Below, piece by piece: positions 27,401-39,400 of a stretch of 64,000 nt of DNA. The position numbers and the translations under genes were made by a program. Source of the DNA: Chimonanthus salicifolius (taxonomy: Eukaryota > Streptophyta > Magnoliopsida > Laurales > Calycanthaceae); assembly GCA_013350335.1 (NCBI GenBank), contig CM023540.1, positions 46,545,222-46,609,221 on the forward strand, written 5' to 3'. The notes beneath the pieces are model-generated. The model had not been told where the DNA came from and searched no databases. It was given only the letters and a program-made list of their open reading frames with translations. Every line of letters begins with the position of its first letter. Position 1 is the first letter of the stretch.

Positions 27401-30400
27401 TAGTTATGGAGATTGGGGAAGACAGTGAGTTGTGTAGGCAGGTAGCAAAGCTCACCTCATGAAGAGGTTTCTCCCCCAACATCCACCGAGCAACTCTAAA
27501 TTTAATGACCTCAATGACCGAAGCAGCTGTAGTGGGCTTCCCCTGAAAGATCCTATTATTTCTCTCAAGCCATATTGACCAGATATTGCTTAACGACCTT
27601 CCAAGGCTTTCTCGAACAGAGCGAGCTTCCTTGATTATCATTCATTCCAAAGCTCGAACTAAGCAGAAGGCAAGTAAAAGGAGATGCCCAACAATTGGTG
27701 GAAATGTGCCCAAATGACCCAAGCAAAATGACAGTGAAGGAGAATGTGATTTACTGATTTTGCATTCGACAGGCAGAGAGGTTAGACATTTTGATGCGGG
27801 AGCAACCTGCAACTGGACAGGAGGAAGAAGAATGGTTTGCAACTTGGCAAAAATAGGAGAAAAAGAACGAAGATAGGAAAATGGTATGACTTAAGATAAT
27901 TTTATTAATCCATCGTGTATATCATCTCTATTACATCCATAGGTATTTATAGGAAAACACTAACTCGAAAATGGCATAAGAATCTAAAATAGGAAAGCCA
28001 CCGACATAGCCTCCTTACTAAACTGGGACTCCAACGAAAAGCAACTAGATTTCCTAATTAATCTAGGACACCAAAAACGATATTAACAAAAATAAGATCT
28101 ACTAAATAAAATAAAATAATGATAGTAGTGGATCCGGGAGGTGGATCTTTCGTGTCCTACATCAGTCCCCTGGTCTTAAAGAACTCGTCCTCTAGTAGAA
28201 ATCAGCAAAATCACAAGGTACCAAACAGAGATGAAGACCAAGTTCAAAAATGCGATGATGAAGCTTGGAACTGCATAATCTTCAATGCACGGGCGATGAG
28301 AGCTTTCATTGTGCGGGACGAAGAAGTCAGCAAATGCATATGTGCTCAATCGAGGGCGAAACAACTCTATCAAGAAAGGATCTTCAAATGACATTGGGGA
28401 GATAACACGGTCCAGATGGTGTGTCGGACATGGCTTCAAAAGGAGGACATGAGGTGGGCATGATAAGGTATGAATAACGATAGAGAAATTCTCGTTATCC
28501 GTAATGGGACCAGGTTTGGGTAATGGAGATGGTCGGGTAATTTGCAGTGGTGGTGGAGGTTCAATACTTGTCGGTTGCATCGACTGTGGTGCCGACAATA
28601 CAACTGGCTCGTTTTCCAACACGGGCACCGTCTGTGGGGTGACGACGTCTGGAGAAGCAGGCTTAAACTTTGATGGGGACACTGGAGGAGTTAGCACACA
28701 GCTCGAGGAAGTATGCCTGCATTTCGTGTGTTTGATCACCTTCGTCGGAGCATTGTATTTTCTGTTGAGCAAAAGTTATCTAAATTCTAGGAAACATTCT
28801 TGAAACTCAAATCGCAATTCAGAGAATTTCAGAATTAAATTCGGTAAACACAGCGGGATCCATGAGTGGGACGTGAAGGGTCGGTCAAATGGGTGAAATT
28901 GAAAAGGTGGGGTCCACGGGTGGAAAGGGTGTAGTTGGTCACAGATGGGACGTGGGTGTAAATAGGTTTAGATGCTTGTTTGTAGGCACGTGACTTTAAG
29001 TTGGAAGAGGCGCGATGGTAAGGGAAAAGAAATACGCATGGGAGTGGGGAATAAGTCATTGAACATGTATTGGAGTTGAGATTGAAAGGATGGGTACGGC
29101 ACAGTAAAAGAAAAAGGGGAATAGAAACAAAAGGCGAAAAAACAGAGAGGGTGGCGGAAATGGAAAGTGAAAAAGAAGGGTTTCACAGAAGAGGATCGGA
29201 GAAGGAGGCGAAAGGCCAGCGATACGGCTACAGGATTGGCAGAGGGGATCGCGGATGAAGAAAGGAGGACGAAGGAGGCTAGAACCTGGCTTAAGGGGTT
29301 GCGGAGGCGTGCTGGCTAAAAGAGGAGAGATCTGGTAGTAGTAGAAGTGATGCAAGTGGTTGGCGAAAGCAGAATGGAGGGCGGAATCTGTAGTAGAGGC
29401 AAAGCAACGGAAGCAGTGAAGGATGGCAACGCAGTAAAATTGTGACAGGGTTGGGTTTCTTGGCTTTAATTTTGTTGTTTTTTTTTTCCCTTTTTTCGGA
29501 AAAAGGGGAGGAGGATGGGGATTGGGATGGTAGATCTTACTTTGGATAATACCCAGATTTGGCTTGCAGAAGGGGAAATTGAAACCTGCTCTGATCCCAA
29601 TTGATGTGGGAGCAACCTGCAACTGGGCAGGAGGAAGAAGAATGGTCTGCAACTTGGCAGAAATAGGAGAAGAAAGAAGATACGAAAAGGCTATGACTTA
29701 AGATAATTTTTATTAATCGATTGTGTATGTCATCTCTATTACATCCATAGGTATTTATAGGAAAACACTAACTCGAAAATAGCATAAGAATCTAAAACGG
29801 GAAAGCCACTGACCTGACCTCCTTACTAAACTGGGACTCCAACAAAAATAGCAACTAGGTTTCCTAATTAATCTAGGACACCAAAAACGATATTAACAAA
29901 AATAAGATCTACTAAATAAAATAAAATAAAAATAGTAGTGGATCCGTGCGGTGGATCTTCCATGTCCTACATCACATTTACAGTTGTCATCCTTCAGGTT
30001 CTCAAGTGATCAATCGTCAGAATCTTTTCTAATCTAGCAAGCCAACCAAAGACCTTAACTCTAATTGGTGCCATACTCTTCCAAATATTCGGATGAACAC
30101 GTGCAACCTCATCCGAAGTCATTAATTTTATTGGAAATGTTCTGACACTAAACTTCCCGTGGATATCCTGTTCCCAATTCTGCTGTCATTTCCAGACCCA
30201 ATCGCATACACCCCTTGAGCATATCCATCATGATCATCCAGTCACTCGCCATCCAATCTTCTAGCGCACTCCTAAATTGGAGACATCAAACCACATTATG
30301 ATGTTGATTCTTGAAACAACCTGATGCAGGACAGGGCATAGGGTAATCCTAAATGCCTAATGTGGTTTCCTAAAAATTAAAGGGGGATGAAAATAATGCA

Positions 30401-33400
30401 CCCTAAATCTAAGATGGGCTGAAATTAAATTCATATTAACATATGCAATTAATTAATATGAAATTCATCAAATAATCCTGCAGCATATCCTCGGAATCTG
30501 ATGTACGTGAAAGATTTAATAGATAGGTGCCATGATTTTGAATGAAATATGCATAGGTGGAGTTAAATGCGATGACATATGGGTTTAATTAATAAGATAG
30601 GTAATGATTTACGGAAAATAAAGAAAGGGCGATGGGTGTAGACACAAAAGGGAGTTACTGCAACTGTTTTGGAGAAGAGAGAACTTGCGATGGCTTAAGG
30701 GACTTAAGGGGAGGTGGTGGAAGTATGAGAGGGTAACACGAATGAACGAAAAGGGGGGTTTGGGAGGGTTGCGACGCAAGGAGAGTTGCGGCAACACTGA
30801 AAAGAAGGGCTAGGAAGGAGGTGAAAGTCCAGGAGAGGATTAGAGGGCTGGCAATAGGTGTTGGAGGGCTTAGAGGAAGAGGCGACAAGGGAAAGGTTCC
30901 CAGAGAGGTCTCGGCAGCAAGATGGAGGGAAAAGAAAAGGATGAAGAGAGAAGAAGAAAGAGAGATAGAAGAAGAAGACGATCAAAGAAAGGTACCTGGA
31001 GGGTATTCACCAATATCCGTGGATTCACACCACAACCGTGCACTTGAGGCAAGTAAATCTCTTTATTTCTTCATTCATTCATCGATGGAATAAGCTTACG
31101 AGAGAGTGCTTATATAATAACATTAATATAAAAATAAACTAAGCACCTAAACTACTCTTAAAAAAAAGAAGAAAAAACGTGGAGTGTGGAGTGCGTGGAG
31201 TGCTCTGCATCACAACCCTTGAACACCGCATCTCTGTTTGTAGCAAAAGAGTCGAGATGTGTAAATCTACTGGTCAGAGGAGAATCACCTGCCCATTTAT
31301 CATGCCAGAATGAAACCTCGGTCCTATAGTAAACTCTGTATCTAATATTCTCCATGAAAGCTGCGTGAACAAAGCTGATACCTCTCCAAAAGCCAGAAAC
31401 CCTTCTAGCTGCCAAAGGAACCCTCCACTCATTGCTTGACAACCCATACTTCGTTGTAATATCTTTCCACAGACCCTCAGTATCATCCCCTATTCTCCAC
31501 AACCATTTTCCAATCAAGGTGATGTTGAAGCAACTGATGAACCTAATCCCCAAGCCCCCCTCCTCCACCAGCTTGAAAGCTTGATTCCATGAAACTAATG
31601 AAATTTACGTTTCTCAGGAGTTTCATTCCATAAGAATCTTTTCTAAATACTTTCCATCTTCTTGATGACATTTTCTGGACACCAAAAAACACAGAGGAAA
31701 TAAACCGCATGACTGAATAGAATAGACTTAGAATGGTCCTTCTACCAATGGGTAAATGCCTACCTTTCCATATAGATAGTCTCTTCTCCATCTTTTCAAT
31801 TACTTTGTCTGAGTAGCTTTTTCTAGGTTTACCAAATGCGAGGAGGAGACCACGGTAGGATGTAGGAAAACTAGAGACCTTGCATCCTAAAGTAGCCGCC
31901 AACTCCCTACATGCACTGAAATCCAGATTGACACCCATCATCTCACTTTTGTTGAAATTAATTTTCAGACCTGAGTAGACCTAAAGTCACAATAGAATCA
32001 CCACTACTAGACTTAGTTCCTCCTTATCAGCCTTGAGGAAGAGGATAGTATCGTCGTCATATTGCAAATGGTAATTTTCAATTCCGAGTGCTCAACATGA
32101 AAACCATAGATCAGACCCCGAGCCGCAGCATCATGCAACATAAGATGTATAGATTTTGCCACCATCACATACAGATAAGAGGAGAGCGTTGCCTTGCCTA
32201 ATACTCCTCCACATGTTAAAGAGATCTTTTGGGTTTCCATTTACCAAGATTGACAGATGAGCAGAAGAAGCACATGCATGAATACATCTCCGCCGCCTAT
32301 CACCAAATCCCACTCTCTTGCATGACGGTGTCGAGAAAACACCAATCAACCTTAAGCTTTTTGGAAATTCAACCTACTGAATCACAGTGTATTACCCTAT
32401 GGACTTCTATGTGGGGTCAACTAATTGTGGTAGTGATTGGTCCCTTATAGAGGATTATGTTTGAGTGTGTGGCCCACAAAACATTATTTGATAGGTTTCC
32501 AAAGGCTTCAAAAATTTAGGGATCCGATCACATATCTTATTTTTGGAGACCTTAAAAAATATGGCTTGATTATTCCGATCGTTGTGAGTTTTGGTAGATA
32601 ACAAACATAGATGTTTTCAATAAACCTATGACAACAAAAATTGGCAGGGTCAGGGAGTTGTCCGACTGCTCATGTGTCCTATTGTTAATTGGTTTTTATT
32701 TTGTTGTTTTTATTAAAAGGGGCTGATCATATTATTGCCTACTCTTTTGCAATGGAGCTTTGCTACTTTTATTTGCTTGGATTGTGTATTTGGCCATAGT
32801 TGCTAGAGCAGTTAATTAATGATTGGTTAATAATTGTAGGTAATTTTAGGGATCCTTGCTTTGGAAAACTCTCCATCCATTAGTTGTACATTGCTTGAGG
32901 CCTATTTTTTTTTAGATAACATGGGTATCCCTTTTCCATTTTGGAGATAAGACTAATCTCATGGATACATTTCTTGAGGCATTTGTATTCTGTTATTTTT
33001 TGCAATAGTTATATTATTATCTTTGTTGTTGTTATTATTGTTGTTTTAAATTCTTACTGAAATTTATTGAAAAAGAATCAAAATATACCTACTCTTCACC
33101 TTTTTCCCTGTTTCATCTCTTCTTTGCTACCTCCTTTTATTCCTTTTTATCTCTCTTTTAATGTTCATAACTGTATGAACTTTTCGATGTTCATGATCTT
33201 TTTCTATTATTTAATGTTCTGTAACTCTTGAAATTAATAACTTTTTGACTTTCTTCTTTATTATTTCAGATAAAGGATGAGGTTAAAAGTGTTTTAGAAT
33301 TTATAAATTATGCATATGATATATTTGGGTTCACATTCGAGCTAGAGCTATCAACGGTAATTTTGTTTTCTCATGTCATTCCATATTTCCTCTTTCTTTT

Positions 33401-36400
33401 ATATTGTGGTTATATTGCATAATCTCTCTCATCATTTCATTTTGAAATCGATATGTTTAATTCGTGTTGCTTCCTACTTAACTATTTAATTCTAATGAAA
33501 ATGTATCTATTAATCAGTCATTATCATTACCACTGCGACTATCATTGTCGTCATAATCATCATGCAAAGTTCTTTGTGTAACCCGAGAACAATGGATCGA
33601 ATATAAATCCTTGGTGTAATCCAATTGCAGCTAGGAACTTGGCACTCTCAATAAAGAGTTCTTGCATGTTTGCTGCATCTTGTTACTTTTTTTTTTTCTG
33701 GTACAATCTCAATATATCTGTGAAGGTTGGGTTTTTTCTCTAAGGCTTATTTAGTTAATTCAATTGACACCCTATCGAGTGCTCTCTTAATGAAAACATA
33801 TGTAAATTTCTCTCCAATGTTTGAACTTGTCTCTGAGTCGCCGTAGTAGAGAAGTAGCTTATATTGTGGAACCATCTGACACACACCCAAACTAGTTCTC
33901 TCAAACACTATATTCGTGTCCTAGTACTTTTTTCCCAAAGTTGTTACTTCTTGAATTGCTTGTGAGCACAACCTTTTCTACAAACAACATATACCCAGGG
34001 GTCGATCATAATAGGACTAATGCATCAGATCCCATTAGAACTCTGAAGTTTAAGCGTACTTCGGCAAAAGCAGTACTAGGATGGGTGACCTCTTGGGCCA
34101 ACTACTCATGATTGTAGCCTAGAGGTTGTGGGGACTTACAGGTGTTAGATAGGGCAGCAAGTCCATGTACTAAATCCAAATATGAAAGTCTACCCCAAAT
34201 AGATGGGATAAATGTCTAGATGATGATGATGATGAACACTAGGGGTATAAAATTTGGTACCCCGATACTTATTATTGCTACAGGAGCATCGGCGATATGT
34301 ATTGTATCGGTGATACGGTTTCAATCTCCTCTCTTTTCTTTTTTTTTTTTTGATAAATGCAAAAAATATAAGAAATAGTGAAAAATGGAAAACCTAGTGT
34401 GAGCATGTTTTTGTTAAAAATAGCAATCATTTTTATAAAATATTGGACCCTATATCATATGGGATTTGGCTTGATCGACACCTAAGTCGTCTCAAATTTA
34501 AAAAAAATCAAATTTTTTTGAAAGAATTTTAACCTTGGTCAACAACTCATCATCATAAAAAACTTCCTCAATAGTTGTTTTCGAAACGTACTTCCTAAAA
34601 ACTCAGTCCATCACTCCCATTCCCATCTAGTTAGGAGTGATTATTTGGTAAGCCGACATTTTTGTCTTAGATGGACTAAAAGTACCATCTAATTTCAGAC
34701 GCGAGTCAACCTTCCTCATTAATTGATTTTGAAACATGCTTTCTAAAATAACTCGACCATCACTCCCACTCCCATCAAATTAGGAGCAATTATTTGGTAA
34801 GCCAATTTTTTTGTCTTAGATGGACCGAAATTTCTATCAAATTTTGAACCCGGGTCAACCTTCCTCATTAGTTGTTTTTGAAACATGCTTCCTAAAATAA
34901 TTCATCCATCACTCCCAGTTCCATCAAATTAGGAGCAGTCATTTGGTAATCTAAAATTTTCGCCTTTGACGGACTGAAATTTCAGACCCAGGTTAGCCTT
35001 CCTCATTGGTTGTTTTTGAAACATGCTTCCCAAAATTACTCGTCCATCAATCCCACTCCCACCAAATTGGGGGCAATTATTTAGTAAGCCAAATTTTTTG
35101 TCTTAGATGAACTGGAATTTCGATCTAGTTTTGGACCTAGGTCAACCTTCCTCATAGTTGGTTTTGATACTGGCCGATACGTATCTTGTACGGGCACAAC
35201 AATACATATCACCATAGATTTTTCCAATATGTACTGCCGAATTTTCTTCTACTGCATATACCAAGAACCTTCATTTGTGTATTTGCCTGTAGGCTGTCCA
35301 TAACACAGGAAAACTCTCAATGGCTTAAAGCGAACCTGTGTAATCCAACCACTACTTGGAACTTGTTGTCCCTTCACAAATGGAGCTAGTGTATTAAAAT
35401 AACTGCATGACTAATCGGAAATAACTAACTGCACGACTAATCGGAAATAACTAACTGCACGACTAATCGGAAATAACTAAGACTGACTTCTATTGGGGAG
35501 TTTAATTGATTTGGGGTACTTGTAGTGTGGTTCGAATACATGTATGGCCTTGCTATGTGCCTTGTTGAGCACCCATACTATCAATTTCATTTTTAGATGT
35601 AACAATTTTTTTTTTTTTTGTATTTCTATATGATAAAATGATACAAACTCTAGGAAATATAAGTATATATTGTATAACATCACTCAATGTACAAGAGTTA
35701 CCACAGCCCTACCATTTGTTCATATGTTTTTTGAATCTGGACCATTCATTCTGATTGAAATGAGAGTGTTGAACATATATATGGGTTTGTGTCTCTTGCT
35801 TTGTTTCAACTTACATCTTGTCCTGGCACTTTCTGTGTAAGACTGACTTCTATCGGGGAGTTTAATTGATTTGGGGAACTTGTAGTGTAGTTTGAATGAG
35901 ATCTAAACTGCCCCTTTGGATACGCGTATGACCTTCCCTATTGAGCTTTACCACACTGTCATGCCTTGCTATGTGCCTTGTTGAACACCCATACTATCAA
36001 TTTCATTTTTAGATGTAACGTTTTTTTTGTATTTCTATATGATAAAAGGATACATACTTTAAGAAATACAAGTATATATTGTATAACATCACTCAATGTA
36101 CAAGAGTTACCACAGCCCTACCAGTTGTTCATATGTTTTTTGAATCTGGACCATTCATTCTGATTGAAATGAGAGTGTTGAACATCCCTTTGTGCAAGTA
36201 TATATGGGTTTGTGTCTCTTGCTTTGGTTCAACTTACATCTTGTCCTTGCACATTCTGTGTAAGACTGACTTCTATCGGGGAGTTTAATTGATTTGGGGA
36301 ACTTGTAGTGTAGTTCGAATGAGATCTAAACTGCCCCTTTTGATACGCGTATGACCTTGCCTATTGAGCTTTACCACACTGTCATGCCTTGCTATGTGCC

Positions 36401-39400
36401 TTGTTGAACACCCATACTATCAATTTCATTTTTAGATGTAACATTTTTTTTTTATATTTCTATATGATAAAAATGATACAAACTCTAAGTATATATTGTA
36501 TAACATCACTCAATGTACAAGAGTGACCACAACCCTACCATTTCTTCCTATGTTTTTGAATCTGGACCATTCATTCTGATTGAAATGAGAGTGTTGAACA
36601 TCTCTTTGTGTTAATATATATGGGTTTGTGTCTCTTGCTTTGGTTCAACTTACATCTTTTCCTGGCACATTCTGTGTTGAACATGGATGCAGTCTGCATG
36701 GGATCCATACTCTCAATTTAGCCACTTAAATGCTTGTGAAAACAACTTCCATGGCACCACATTGTACACCATCTATGAATTATTAAAAACATATACAGAA
36801 TTTTTGTTTCCTATCTAAACTTTGGCATAGATTATCTTTAAGAGAAATGCTTCTGTCGTAGTTCTACCAGGCATAACCTAAATCAGTTCCTGAAACAGTA
36901 ACTCTTTCCTTAGGCACTGCTCTCTTTATCCCACATTTATCTTTCTTTCTTTTCTTTTTTCTTTTAAGACCCCATAATACATTCAATCAGACACTTTCTA
37001 ATTCAACTCTTTTTACTTGTAGGCTTTTATCCCATTTTCAGCTATAGGCTTTTAAGGTTCTGCATGTTTCCACCTGGTTTCCTAATACATCCAACTTTTT
37101 TCTTTCCTTTACATTGTTTGATACAACCTTCTATTTTCACCCAACATTTGTCATGCTTCATATTTCAATCAAAGTACCTGTCTCCAGTAATTTTGTCTAG
37201 AAAATTCTACTTCCTCTCTTCTTGTCAATTCTCACTTAGTTATTTGTCATTGGGCTTACAGATGGACATTCAAAATCAATAAACATATGTTATACATAAG
37301 GCCCTCTCTTGGGACAACTTCACATCCTTACAAATAGGCTTATCTTTCTTAGGAAACAGAAGCCTTATTATGTCTTCTAAGATATCGAAATTGGGTGACT
37401 AATTTTGTATGTGTGTAATGTTTTGTATCGTGTGTGTATGAGTGATAAAGTAAAATGGAGTTATGTCTTAGTCCTAATTCATGATGAGCCCCACTAATGC
37501 ATAAAAGTACTCCTCTACCCTTGAGCCAAACCAAAATAAATTCGGTATTTTACTAGATTCTTGTTTTACATTTTAGCGGCCAGAGAAGTACTTGGGAGAC
37601 ATTGAGACATGGGATAAAGCTGAGGCTGCTCTATCAGAAGCACTGAATGAGTTTGGCAAGCCATGGCAGGTGATGTTTCATCTTCTTTAGCAGTGTTCTT
37701 TAGCTTTCTTGTTTTGACATGCTTTTATAAGTCTATAATTGTTATGTCATGCAGTGCCCGTTGCATGCTTGCATTAGATCATTTTCACAATTGAAGATGC
37801 TTTACTTTGGGAATTTCTTCTTTCTTAGCCTTGACATTATTTATTTACTTGAGTTCCTACACTTTATTCTCTTTGTCAGCGACTTTGTTTTCACACTAGC
37901 TGACAACTCATTGTAGCTTTTTTTATTTTTATTATGGCTTATCTTCTTAAGATCTCAGAGTTCAGTTATGTATTTTTTCTTTTAATTCCCTGGTTTTCTC
38001 TTTATGCATTCTCTGTACAAAGTTTAATTGTTGCAATAGTTTCCTTCACATAATGATCTGATAATATGTATGCATGGGTTCATATTATGGTATAATGGAT
38101 TCTGGCCCAAAAAAGAAAATCTTTATTTTCTTCCTTGACCTTTATCTTTAAGTTTTTATTTTGTTTCAACTGTTACCCTCGTTCATTTGGATATGTCTTG
38201 TGTCCTTCAAAAATGTGAAAACATAATCTATTATCACTTGACTAACTTGAGTTTCTTGAAACACTGGTTTTTCTTCTTTGTTTCATAGAGTTGTCCGAGT
38301 TAGACAAAAATCTCAGTAGCAAATCAAGCTTTTACTTTTCAGTGAGTTACATTTTTTTTCGACCAAGTTGAGTTAACTGTGCCTGTAAACTGAATCAATT
38401 TCAAGTTTTCAAACCATGATTTGTAGTTGTTTTGATATCTAATAAATTGTAATTGTGGACTTGATTGTCTATTTTTCAGTTGTATTTATGCTGTGTTTTC
38501 TGCCCTCCTAAACGGGAACCTTAATAATTTGTTTATTTTAATAGTATATGAAAACATTATTTTTAGTCATTTGAATTTCACAATTGAAGGAGACCCTACT
38601 CTGGTTACAGGTATAAAATACACCATGTTAGCGCACTTTCTGATCCACAATGATTTTTCTATATCTGTCATCTTTGCTATATTTTCATGACCCATTCATG
38701 TTTCAGTGTTGTCTGTTTTCCCATGATTGTTATAGGCCATGCTTGAATTTCAGCATGTCTAGAATATCTCTTGTATGTATATGGATAGTTTGCCCGCATG
38801 GGGTGGACACTTTGGCTCACCAGAGGTCCCAGGCTCGAGACCCGATGCCTGTGGCTTCCGGGTGGTTGCATGCATCCGGAGTTTTATCCTAGTGCCCTTG
38901 TACCAGGGAAGAGGTGGGGGTCTTGGGGTTCTTCATCGTAAAATAAAAAGGGATGGTTTGTAAGCATGTGCGTATTCTGTCTCCAGTTGCCCTTGTTTGG
39001 GACTTTTCCTAGGTTTGCATTCTAAGTAACGAGGTAATTAGACATCTATCTATCTATCTATTTACAAAATTCACCTACCAACAAAAGATACAATAAGGAG
39101 TCCCCTCCTTCCAAGGCTGACATGATGAAAATAGTTGCTATGGTCTACTCCCCATGCTCCCAACACTGGCATGATGAAAACAGTTCCATAGCCAGTCTTT
39201 GTTTCTATATGCCCAGTTTCGCTAAGAAATCCACCACAGATGTTCCGCTGTTGGATTATACATAGATTTTTTAGGTAGTAGCAATGTTTCTTTATTTTTA
39301 ATGTTGTTAATAGCAAGATTACTCATATCCAGAGTCTTGTGGTTGTGACAGTGGTCGTGTTTTTTATTATGCTTTTGGCTCTTGTCAATATGAATTTGTT

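Larger units (their letters stand above)
27350..32390 (-). mobile_element. LINE-C: 5'-truncated L1 split by two LTR insertions
   Basis: In intron 14, antisense to ThrRS. Minus-strand order: RT from about 32,390 (LNFQKA, a motif A relative, then [16 protein letters not shown]), catalytic box QYDDDT near 32,055, thumb/connection with [12 protein letters not shown] at 31,500, and [12 protein letters not shown] at 31,290. A solo LTR then interrupts it (30322-31212). Sequence resumes at 30,315-29,980 ([27 protein letters not shown]), is interrupted by a complete LTR element (27792-29974), and ends with [11 protein letters not shown] (about 27,720) and WLERNNRIF (about 27,560). No outer duplication was found. 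Confidence 0.85.

Noticed and set aside
29056..29652. 198-codon minus-strand frame spanning the right LTR and interior
   Set aside because: It starts inside the LTR and reads low-complexity Phe/Pro/Leu sequence through the primer-binding site, so it is an artefact of the CT-rich leader.
33998..34118. Functional 5S rRNA gene
   Set aside because: Many substitutions, an indel in the first stem, loss of the 3' strand of helix I, and no T-run terminator at the right place.
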